A DNA stretch of 64,000 nt. It comes from Chryseobacterium sp. SC28 (lineage in GTDB: Bacteria; Bacteroidota; Bacteroidia; Flavobacteriales; Weeksellaceae). The position numbers and the translations under genes were made by a program. The notes under the pieces are model-generated. The model ran no database searches. It was given only the letters and a program-made list of their open reading frames with translations, and had not been told where the DNA came from. Shown here in pieces: positions 23,543 to 31,725 of the stretch (positions are counted from its first letter, which is position 1; each line of letters begins with the position of its first letter). The stretch is from assembly GCF_003932955.1 (NCBI RefSeq), contig NZ_QOVY01000004.1, positions 98,182 to 162,181 on the forward strand, written 5' to 3'.

Positions 23543-24967
23543 ATGAAATTATCGATCGCTTTTATCAACGATGTTCACGGGTATCTGGAGCCGCATCCCG
23601 AGCTTTTTTACGACAATCAAAAAGAATATATCGCCCAAGCGGGAGGCTACGCCCGAATTAAATCCATTTTTCAAAAAATCAAATCCGAAAATCCAAATAG
23701 CTTGTTTTTCGACGGCGGCGACACCTTCCACGGCATGCTTCCGGTGGTAAAGTCAAAAGGCGAGGTGCTTATTCCCATTCTTAATGCATTGGAGTTAAGC
23801 GCAATGGTCGGCCATTGGGATTTTGCCTACACGCCAAAGCACCTTCTGGAGTTGGGAAGCCGGCTCCATTATCCCATTTTGGGCTGCAATGTCTATGATG
23901 AGAACGGAAAACCTTTTCTATCGCCTTATCAAATCTTAGAAATTGAGCAAATTAAAATAGGCATCATTGGTATTTGTTGCAATATTATCGACAAAACAAT
24001 GCCTGAAAAATTCAGTGAAGGCATCACCGTGACTGATGGTATCGAAGAAACTCGGAAATGCGTGGCCGAACTACAGGAAAAAAGCGTCGGACTCATCATT
24101 CTTTTGTCCCATAATGGCTTTCCGCAGGACGTAGAATTACTAAAAAATGTTTCCGGAATCGATGTCTGCCTCAGTGCGCATACGCACAACCGGATGTACG
24201 AAGCGGCAGAAGTAAACGGAACTGTGATTATACAATGCGGCTGCCACGGCTCTTTCGTGGGACATTTGCAACTGCAAGTGGAAAATGATGCGGTCCAAAA
24301 TTACAGTTATGAATTGATTACCGCAGATGATTCCTTTGCAGAAGAAGCAACTTTGAAGGCTCTGGTGGCCGATGTTCTCTCACCTTACGAAGAAATGAAA
24401 GAGAAAATAGTAGGCACTTCCGAGCAGATATTGCACCGGTACTCCGGCTTGTCTTCCTCGATGGACGATTTTCTGCTGACTGCGGTGAATTTTGCCACGG
24501 CGACTGAAATTTCCTTTTCCAACGGTTGGCGATATGGCGCACCGATAGACAAAGGAAATGTGACGCTTTGGAATTTGTACCAAATGGTGCCTATGAACCC
24601 GCCTATTACCACAACAGAGCTTAGCGGTCACGAGATTTTCGAAATGCTGGAGGAAAATTTGGAACGCACGTTTTCCGCCGAACCAATGCACCAAATGGGT
24701 GGCTACGTGAAGCGTTGCAGTGGACTTCGCATTCTAATGAGAATAGAAAATCCGCCCGGATTCCGGATTCAGGAAATCTATTTTCAAAATCAGCTTTTAG
24801 AAAAAGACAGAAGTTACAAAGTTGCCTTTCTTACAGAGCAGGGCGTGCCAAAAAAATATGGCAAAAACAGAACTGAAACCGCTATTACGGCTGTCGATGC
24901 AATGCTGCTTTATCTGGAAGCGCACCCAAAAATCGAAAAAGCACCGGCTTCTTTTCTTCTGGTTTAG
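23543..24967 (+). CDS. 5'-nucleotidase/SoxB superfamily metallohydrolase (SoxB-like)
   Basis: 474 residues with an N-terminal calcineurin-like domain and a C-terminal 5'-nucleotidase domain. Metal motifs are FINDVHG (D10, H12), DGGDTFHG (57-64), LSHNG (188-192) and AHTHN (212-216). Ordinary 5'-nucleotidases have GNHEFD; here the equivalent is AMVGHWDFAY (87-96), and GHW(E/D)F is the form seen in SoxB thiosulfohydrolases, which also have DGGDTW. The C-terminal HQMGGYVKR resembles the QxGGDMVR region of SoxB. There is no signal peptide in this copy, whereas Sox SoxB is periplasmic. No soxXAYZ genes are in the window. The start codon follows the DsrE-like stop by 13 bases. The assignment between SoxB-like and nucleotidase remains open. 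Confidence 0.8.
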   Translation: MKLSIAFINDVHGYLEPHPELFYDNQKEYIAQAGGYARIKSIFQKIKSENPNSLFFDGGDTFHGMLPVVKSKGEVLIPILNALELSAMVGHWDFAYTPKHLLELGSRLHYPILGCNVYDENGKPFLSPYQILEIEQIKIGIIGICCNIIDKTMPEKFSEGITVTDGIEETRKCVAELQEKSVGLIILLSHNGFPQDVELLKNVSGIDVCLSAHTHNRMYEAAEVNGTVIIQCGCHGSFVGHLQLQVENDAVQNYSYELITADDSFAEEATLKALVADVLSPYEEMKEKIVGTSEQILHRYSGLSSSMDDFLLTAVNFATATEISFSNGWRYGAPIDKGNVTLWNLYQMVPMNPPITTTELSGHEIFEMLEENLERTFSAEPMHQMGGYVKRCSGLRILMRIENPPGFRIQEIYFQNQLLEKDRSYKVAFLTEQGVPKKYGKNRTETAITAVDAMLLYLEAHPKIEKAPASFLLV

Positions 24968-25160
24968 ATGGTATCTACCTACTCTGGTATGGAGAAGTCA
25001 TTAATTATAAATACTTGAAAAAACTGCCATTGGAATTCCAAAAACAGTTTATATAATGAATAAGTGGTAAAAAATCCTGACTCAAATCACCATACCAGAA
25101 TAGAAATCATACAGACTTTTGTGTGTTGTCTGGCTTTTCTTTTGTTCGGGATTGAGATGT
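24968..25160. other. convergent intergenic region with terminator and distant inverted repeat
   Basis: It contains a 10-bp perfect inverted repeat TCTGGTATGG (24983-24992) / CCATACCAGA (25090-25099) about 100 bases apart, and a terminator hairpin at 25111-25145. No gene is seen. Confidence 0.5.
25111..25145 (+). terminator. probable terminator after the SoxB-like gene
   Basis: CAGAC (25112-25116) pairs with GTCTG (25128-25132), followed by GCTTTTCTTTTG. The loop is 11 bases, so stability is modest. Confidence 0.5.
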
Positions 25161-26747
25161 CTACTGAATAGTTTTAGCCTCTTTTACTTCAAAGGTAGAT
25201 TTTGCAGTATGTATTTTTCCATAACGGTCTTTTGCTTTTACCTCAACTGCGTGTTTCCCTAAATCTAAATTTCTTGAGAATGGCGCTGTCCAAATATGCT
25301 TTGAGTTTTCAGGATTATTAGGCCTCCTTCCCACAAGTAATTCTTTGGTAGTGTCCCATTTCAAAACGCTATCAGTAAACTCAGGATCTATAGATTCTGT
25401 ATAATTCATTTTTTTCCATTCGCCGCTGTCTATTCTGTATTCTAGTTCATCGTTCTGGCTTCCCATGAAAAAATTGGCCACAATTCTTGCGGAATTTTTA
25501 GATTTAAAGGGAATTACTTTGGGTACCCATAGATTAATTTGATAATCTTCTGGCTTGCCAGCAACTTTATAATTAATTTCATAATCATTGTCTTTAAAAT
25601 TGATGAAAGAATATCCCCTATATGTACCATCTCTCATGACGGATTTTGGAACCCCTATTTCATCTGCGGTACCCGAATACCAATCTCCAGAAGTAGTGCC
25701 GGCATTAAATTCGTGAATAAGCTTCATACCATCCCAGCCTTCTTTTTTGCCGTAGAAAAACTGGCTTTGCTTATGGGTATGAGCAGACATCATTAAAATA
25801 TTTTTGAATGGTTTTAAAATTTGAAACAGTCTTTGTCTGTCATCCATTCTAAAATGCTCATCATTTGGGTTTTCTGGCGTTAATTGGATATGAAAGGAAA
25901 AAACAACCAGTTGATTTGGATTTACATTTTTAAGGTCATTTTCCACAAAATCTAACTGTTCTTTTCTGAAACCTCCCCAATAACTTTTTCCATCTCTGGG
26001 ATCTGGATATAGAATATCATCTAAAATAATAAAATGCACATTTCCATAATTGAAGGCATAATTGTTAGGTCCAAAGTTAGCTTCGAATGTTTCGTCCGAA
26101 AGTTTATCATCTTTGGCTTCGTAATTCATATCGTGGTTTCCCATCACATTATACCATGGCAATTCCAATTCTTTGATGGCATTGATGTAAACTGGATGTA
26201 AACTTAGATCGTCCCCTACTAAATCTCCTAAACTAATACCGAAAACAGCATTTTTTTTATTGTGTTTTACTTCATTTATGATGCCACGCTGGAAATAATC
26301 CATTTCTTTCATATCATAAGGTTGAGGATCGCCAAACACTAAAATTTGAAAATTTTTGTCTTCATTTTGTGGATACAGCGCAAAGTTAATTTCTTTTGGA
26401 AGTTCACCCGTGGGTTTTAGTCCGGCATATTTAAAATCTTTAGGAGCACCATTTGGTTTATAATTATAGAAAAACTGCGGTAGCTGCGCAGCGCTTTTCG
26501 GCGTCATATATTGGGAAGGCTTTATCACGAAAATGATATTATCATCTTTCACGGGCAGCGTATATTTTCCTTTTGCATCTGTTTGCACCACTTCTACTCC
26601 GTTAGATACTGAAACCTGAGCTATTCCTTTTTCTTTTTTGTCTTTAATTCCATTATTATTATTGTCTTCAAAAACAAAACCAGTTGCGGTTTGCTGAGCA
26701 AAAGAAAAACTTGATAATAGGCCAAATATTAAAAGTTGTTTTTTCAT
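25161..26747 (-). CDS. exported calcineurin-like phosphoesterase with N- and C-terminal accessory domains
   Basis: 528 residues with a signal peptide (LIFGLLSSFSFAQQ). An SdrD-B/CNA-like beta domain (TGFVFEDNNNNGIKDKKEKG, about 20-120) is followed by the metallophosphoesterase domain: GDPQPYD, SLGDLVGDDLS, VMGNHDMNYE, and AHTHKQSQFF. A C-terminal beta-sandwich (MetallophosC-type) completes it. It is the third gene of a minus-strand operon, 14 bases after the SusD-like gene, so it probably releases phosphate or alcohol from the ligand imported by this SusCD pair. The substrate is unknown. Confidence 0.9.
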   Translation of the reverse strand: MKKQLLIFGLLSSFSFAQQTATGFVFEDNNNNGIKDKKEKGIAQVSVSNGVEVVQTDAKGKYTLPVKDDNIIFVIKPSQYMTPKSAAQLPQFFYNYKPNGAPKDFKYAGLKPTGELPKEINFALYPQNEDKNFQILVFGDPQPYDMKEMDYFQRGIINEVKHNKKNAVFGISLGDLVGDDLSLHPVYINAIKELELPWYNVMGNHDMNYEAKDDKLSDETFEANFGPNNYAFNYGNVHFIILDDILYPDPRDGKSYWGGFRKEQLDFVENDLKNVNPNQLVVFSFHIQLTPENPNDEHFRMDDRQRLFQILKPFKNILMMSAHTHKQSQFFYGKKEGWDGMKLIHEFNAGTTSGDWYSGTADEIGVPKSVMRDGTYRGYSFINFKDNDYEINYKVAGKPEDYQINLWVPKVIPFKSKNSARIVANFFMGSQNDELEYRIDSGEWKKMNYTESIDPEFTDSVLKWDTTKELLVGRRPNNPENSKHIWTAPFSRNLDLGKHAVEVKAKDRYGKIHTAKSTFEVKEAKTIQ

Positions 26748-26761
26748 TTAAATAAATTTAG

Positions 26762-28213
26762 TTATTGATTCCACCAGTTAATTACATTGATATTGTCTCC
26801 ACCCATTGATTGTACTGCTGCTTGATAGTTTTCAGCGTTTAAAATTTTTGGTTGTGTGGGATACATTAATCTTTGAGGCATTTTACCATCATTTAGTAAG
26901 CCTCCATTGTTTGGCAATACAGGAAATCCGGTTCTTCTTTGTTCATACCATTGTTGCTGATCTACAAAGAAAAGCGCGACATATTTCTGAAGCATTATTC
27001 TTTGCAAAGTGCCGTTATAAGCAACATTTGCATTGGAGAAGTAATTGGCCGGGACGGTAGAATTCCATTGTTCTATAGCAGCTTTCACTCCGTTTTCGTA
27101 ATAAGACTGTGCATTGCCATTTATAATTCCTCTAAAAGCTAATTCTGAGAGGATAAATTGTAACTCCGCATAAGGTAAAATCAAAATTTTCAAGGGTGCC
27201 TTGGCCAAATTTTGATTCATATTTGATGGCTGATAGGTAAAAGTTGTTCCTGGTGCATATCCTACGGGAACACCCTTGTAACCAATATTTTGATTATTGC
27301 TCAAATTTTTTGCTTGCGAAAAAAAGAGAGATTGTCTTGGATCATTATTGGCTTTCAGAGTTTCTACAAAGAATTCGCCTGCGGCTCTACCAGTTGTAAA
27401 ATCCTGTGGTCTGGCGATAGGTGTCAAAAGAGGTGCTACTCCTGAGATGCTCAGAACTGCACCTTCAGCATTGCTCTGAAAAATGGGATAAACCGTAGGA
27501 TTGTTTACGATCTCTTGAATTCTGGAATATACATCTACTTCTCCATTTTTTTTCAGAATTCTCGTTAATAATCTTAGTGAAAGAGTATTGCAAAATTTCT
27601 TCCAATTCAGAACTCCATTTGCATCATTATGGGCATTGTAAAACAAATCTTGGTCTGATAGTGGAGAATTGGTTACAAATAATGAGTTGGCAGTTTTTAA
27701 ATCATTTAAAAGTTTTATGTAAATATCTTTTTGCTTATCGAACTTTGGCTGGGTAATACCTTCTTCTATTCTAGATGCTTCGGAAAAAGGAATGTCTCCG
27801 TAGGTATCGGTTAAATTGGCATACATCCAAGCATTCATTACCAAAGCAATCGCTTGGTAATTTTTGTTATCTTGCTGCACTGCCAAATCGTACATTTGCT
27901 TTACCTGCTTCAGCCATTTGTATGATGTATTCCAATAAGAATTCCCTGTACTTTCGGTAATGTAATATCGGCTTATATTATTGCCTTCACTCGGAAAATC
28001 TGCCGAAACTTGCATAATATCAAATGTGAAATCATTGGCTCTCATATAGGCATTGGCACCCATATTATACTGTGCCGGCGCAAGTAAACTACCCGGCGTA
28101 GGTTCTATAATTTTACTGGTATCTGTATTAATTTCTTCAAAGGTTCTATCACACGAAGAAATAACAAGAAACATTACCAATGAATTTAAAATTGTTAAAA
28201 ATTTATTTTTCAT
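26762..28213 (-). CDS. SusD/RagB-family outer membrane lipoprotein
   Basis: 483 residues. The lipobox is FLVISSC with the mature N-terminal Cys followed by DRTFEEINTDTSKI. The family hallmarks include YNMGANAYMRAN, repeated TPR-like helices, YGDIPFSEA and the C-terminal region with PQRLMYPTQPKILNAENYQAAVQSMGGDNINVINWW, typical of the SusD-like_2 group. It is the surface lid of the TonB-dependent importer encoded by the next gene upstream (SusC, 9 bases). ATG 28213 is used; the reading frame opens with a GTG two codons earlier. Confidence 0.93.
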   Translation of the reverse strand: MKNKFLTILNSLVMFLVISSCDRTFEEINTDTSKIIEPTPGSLLAPAQYNMGANAYMRANDFTFDIMQVSADFPSEGNNISRYYITESTGNSYWNTSYKWLKQVKQMYDLAVQQDNKNYQAIALVMNAWMYANLTDTYGDIPFSEASRIEEGITQPKFDKQKDIYIKLLNDLKTANSLFVTNSPLSDQDLFYNAHNDANGVLNWKKFCNTLSLRLLTRILKKNGEVDVYSRIQEIVNNPTVYPIFQSNAEGAVLSISGVAPLLTPIARPQDFTTGRAAGEFFVETLKANNDPRQSLFFSQAKNLSNNQNIGYKGVPVGYAPGTTFTYQPSNMNQNLAKAPLKILILPYAELQFILSELAFRGIINGNAQSYYENGVKAAIEQWNSTVPANYFSNANVAYNGTLQRIMLQKYVALFFVDQQQWYEQRRTGFPVLPNNGGLLNDGKMPQRLMYPTQPKILNAENYQAAVQSMGGDNINVINWWNQ

Positions 28214-28222
28214 AATCACATT

Positions 28223-31201
28223 TTAGAATTTAGCATTTAATTGAATTCCTACAGTTCGGGCAGTAGGAAGTTGCCCCATTTCTATTCCTGGAGTAATAGA
28301 AGCATCATTGAGTGTGGCAGCCTCCGGATCAAATAGCGGAAAATCAGTCCACATCCATAGATTCCTACCAAATAATGCAATACTTAGATCAGTCATCTTG
28401 AGAGCTTGAACCATAGGTTTGGGGAAGTAATAAGTGATGTTGGCTTCTCTTAACTTGATGTAGGAAGCGTCGAAAGAATTGGTTTCCACATTGGCTCTTC
28501 TGTAATAGTCACCGTAATAAGATGTCAGTGAAACGGGTTTGGTATTAGGCGAAAAACTACCGTCGGCGTTTTGAACTACACCCTGACCGATAATCGTTCC
28601 ATTAGGATCATCTCTTCCCATCAAAGTGTGGGTCAGTTTTCCTTGTTCGGACATTTTGTGATGAGATTGAGAATACGCCGTTCCTCCGTATTGTCCATCA
28701 ATTGAGAAACTTACAGAGAAATTCTTGTATTTAAAAGTATTTTGCAATCCTGCTCTCCATTTAGCATAGGCGTTTCCTATGTATTCGATTTCAGTGGATT
28801 TTGCCGTGAGACCATCAGAACCATAAATTACTTGACCGTCGGGTGCATATTGCAATTTATAACCATACATATCTCCTAATGAACCTCCAACCACAGCATT
28901 AAAGAAGACCACACCACCGACGCTGGCCATGGTGTAAGGTTCTCCCATAAACTCCGCAGGAAGGGATAAGATCTTATTTTTGTTCAGAGACCAATTGGCC
29001 GATAGGTTCCAAGAGAAATTTGGGTTCTTAATCGGAAAAGCATTTAGCGTCATTTCTATGCCTCTGTTTCTTACTTCTCCTGCATTTATGGTTCGGGTGC
29101 TATAACCAGTTTCAATGAGTGATGGCACATCAATAATCTGATCTTTGGTGTTGTTTTGATAAACCGTTACATTGTACGTTAATCTGTTTTTAAAGAACGC
29201 AAAATCCATCCCGGCTTCGATATTAGAATTCATTTCGGGTTTTAGATTAGGATTTTGATAGTTGGAAAAAATTTCGGCAGAACCAGTAAAATTGCTGGCA
29301 TTGTAGAACTGAACTAAGCTGTAAGGATCTGTGTCATTTCCCACTTGGGACCAAGATGCTCTGAGTTTCCAAAAATTAAATTTATTTGATTCAATTTTCA
29401 AAATATCCGAAAGGATTACTGAGGTAGAGACCGATGGGTAAAAATAAGATCGGTTTTCCTCTGGGAGTGTGCTGCTCCAATCATTTCGTGCAGTGACATC
29501 TACAAACCAAAGATTATCATAACTAAATGTGGCCAAACCATAGAGACTGTTGGTTTCTTTATCTTTTGGTTGTGCAATTCTGGAATTTAATGAGATGGCA
29601 TTGGTCAACTGATATAGATCCGGCACTTTGAGACCTGTTGCTATGTAATCGTTCAAAATATATTCATTAGCTCTAATATTTCCACCGGCAGAAGCACTTA
29701 TATTAAATTTTCCATAATTATTTTTAAAGGTAAAAAGTAAATCAGTATTGAATTCTGTGTTTTTAATGTATTGTTCGCGGTAATAGCCTTGCAAATAGTT
29801 AGCTGAGCTGTAGGGTCTCTTAGTTGTTCGTTCTTCATTGGTAATTTCGATCCCGGATCTAAGCATTATCTCGAACTTTCTATTAAAATTGTATGTTGCA
29901 GTAATATTTCCTGTCAGGAATTTCTTATCTAATCCATTCAGCATTTCATAGGCAATAAGATAGGGATTATCAATATACGAACTGAAAGGATGTATCTGGT
30001 CAATTTTGTACTTATCTTTCTTCCAAATAGGCTTGTACCATGCCAAATCCACGTTTGGATTCTGAAAAATCATAAAATAGGATATCGATTGGTTATTGTA
30101 ACCTGTGGCGGGCAAATTATCACTCTTGGTGTAATTGTACGCAAACTTGGCAAGAACGCGAAGTCTAGAACTCAGTTTGTGGTCAAAGGATAATGCATAA
30201 TTAAATCTGTCAAATCCAGTGTTCGGCATCATCCAATTATTTTTAACATACGACAAAGAACTTCGAAAAGCCGTTTTTTCGGTGGAACTTTCTATGCCCA
30301 AAGTGTTAGAATAAGTGCTGCCTACTTCCCAAAAATCTTTGATATTGTTTTTATAAGGTCGCCACAATTGCCTAGTTAGACTTTGCCCCTCCACAGTCGG
30401 ATCATATTGAAAAAAATACTGCCCATTAAACTTAGGTCCAAATGCACTACTCGTGCTACCCGTGTTGACGCCGTCTGGTGACGCCCCATAAGAATAATAA
30501 AATTGTCCTGCCGAATTTTTCGCTAAGGTTCCTTGTCCGTATTCGTACTGCCAATCTGGCCATTTCAAAACTGTGTCGAAACTTGTAGAAGAGTTAAACG
30601 TTACGCCCACTTTCCCGGTCTTTGATTTCCCGGATTTTGTAGTAATCATAATCGCCCCGTTGGCGCCTCGGGAACCATATAATGCAGAAGCACTGGCACC
30701 TTTCAAAACCGTGACAGATTCTATATCATCTGGATTAATACTATTAAAATTATTGCCGAAATCTACCGGCAAATCACCTCCCGTCCCAGCACCATATGCC
30801 GCATTTCCAGTTCCGGTATTGGTTCCCCCCAATGGAACGCCGTCTACTACAATAAGAGCTGCGTTATTATCCAAATTCATCGAGATACTACCTCTTAAAG
30901 TTATTTTAGCACTTGCGAGCGGACCGGCGCCGGCTGTTTGAATCTTTAAGCCTGCCACTTTTCCTTCCAAAGCCTGAGCCCAATTGTTGTTCTGCGTCTT
31001 TTGAAACTCATCCGAGCCCACTTTCTCTGCAACATATCCCAAAGATTTATCTTGTCTCTTGATTCCCAATGCAGTGACCACCACTTCATCTATACTCTTG
31101 ACAGTATCTTTTTTTATCTGTTTGGTTTGAGCTTGCAGCGGCACCCCAACCGCAAATCCAAGAGCTATTAAATAGATAATCGAATGTGTTCTTTTTTGCA
31201 T
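28223..31201 (-). CDS. SusC/RagA-family TonB-linked outer membrane protein
   Basis: 992 residues with a signal peptide (SIIYLIALGFAVGVPLQAQ). A plug domain (IDEVVVTALGIKRQDKSLGYVAEKV ... SVTVLKGASASALYGSRGANGAIMITTKSGK) precedes a 22-strand beta-barrel ending in the aromatic-terminal GIQLNAKF. The N-terminal carboxypeptidase-regulatory (CarboxypepD_reg) domain common in SusC proteins is absent; the mature protein begins close to the plug. It forms the import channel with the SusD-like lipoprotein. The phosphoesterase in third position points to a phosphorylated or phosphodiester ligand (inference). Confidence 0.93.
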   Translation of the reverse strand: MQKRTHSIIYLIALGFAVGVPLQAQTKQIKKDTVKSIDEVVVTALGIKRQDKSLGYVAEKVGSDEFQKTQNNNWAQALEGKVAGLKIQTAGAGPLASAKITLRGSISMNLDNNAALIVVDGVPLGGTNTGTGNAAYGAGTGGDLPVDFGNNFNSINPDDIESVTVLKGASASALYGSRGANGAIMITTKSGKSKTGKVGVTFNSSTSFDTVLKWPDWQYEYGQGTLAKNSAGQFYYSYGASPDGVNTGSTSSAFGPKFNGQYFFQYDPTVEGQSLTRQLWRPYKNNIKDFWEVGSTYSNTLGIESSTEKTAFRSSLSYVKNNWMMPNTGFDRFNYALSFDHKLSSRLRVLAKFAYNYTKSDNLPATGYNNQSISYFMIFQNPNVDLAWYKPIWKKDKYKIDQIHPFSSYIDNPYLIAYEMLNGLDKKFLTGNITATYNFNRKFEIMLRSGIEITNEERTTKRPYSSANYLQGYYREQYIKNTEFNTDLLFTFKNNYGKFNISASAGGNIRANEYILNDYIATGLKVPDLYQLTNAISLNSRIAQPKDKETNSLYGLATFSYDNLWFVDVTARNDWSSTLPEENRSYFYPSVSTSVILSDILKIESNKFNFWKLRASWSQVGNDTDPYSLVQFYNASNFTGSAEIFSNYQNPNLKPEMNSNIEAGMDFAFFKNRLTYNVTVYQNNTKDQIIDVPSLIETGYSTRTINAGEVRNRGIEMTLNAFPIKNPNFSWNLSANWSLNKNKILSLPAEFMGEPYTMASVGGVVFFNAVVGGSLGDMYGYKLQYAPDGQVIYGSDGLTAKSTEIEYIGNAYAKWRAGLQNTFKYKNFSVSFSIDGQYGGTAYSQSHHKMSEQGKLTHTLMGRDDPNGTIIGQGVVQNADGSFSPNTKPVSLTSYYGDYYRRANVETNSFDASYIKLREANITYYFPKPMVQALKMTDLSIALFGRNLWMWTDFPLFDPEAATLNDASITPGIEMGQLPTARTVGIQLNAKF

Positions 31202-31661
31202 ATTTTATTTTTTTCAAAAATAGCCTCATTGTTTTCTTAAGAATTTTAACAAACTATTAACATTTTTTCAATTGTCTAACAATTAAAACTTAACGGAAAA
31301 CTAACGAGATATGACGGAAATGTTAATTGCAACCTGCGTTTTTTTAAATTTTAAACGGGAACCCAATAAAAATTGCAGTTGTTCCCTTTTTTTAAATACC
31401 CGAAAACGCGTTAATTAAGGATGGCGACAGATAAATCGCATCTCAAAGACTATCATTTCGCCAATCTTTGGCTTTGGGAGATTGACAGATATTTACAATT
31501 GATTGCATTGACGGTTGAAAAATTATCTGCGTAACATCCCCTGCAAAAATCATTGATCCGTTACGAATATTTTAACATTGCATTATATCAATCAACCATT
31601 CCCGCCTCTTCCATCCCCTACAAAGAAACTTAGCCTCACGGGAGTTATCATTAAAAAACAC
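31202..31661. other. intergenic region upstream of the SusC gene
   Basis: 460 bases. A minus-strand -7-like CAAAAATA (31215-31222) lies just before the SusC start. Repeated TTAAC/TTAACA phrases (31245-31345) could be binding sites. On the plus strand an isolated 37-codon frame (31421-31534, starting MATDKSHLKDYHFANLWLWE) has no recognisable homology and no clear promoter. Nothing else is evident. Confidence 0.4.
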
Positions 31662-31696
31662 AAAAACCTCAACCCATAATAATGAGCTGAGGTTTT
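31662..31696 (-). terminator. rho-independent terminator of clpB
   Basis: On the minus strand AAAACCTCA (31688-31696) pairs with TGAGGTTTTT (31662-31671), followed by GTGTTTTTT. It lies 30 bases after the clpB stop. Confidence 0.85.
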
Positions 31697-31725
31697 GGTA
31701 TGATGTGGTATTTTAAAGATAATTT

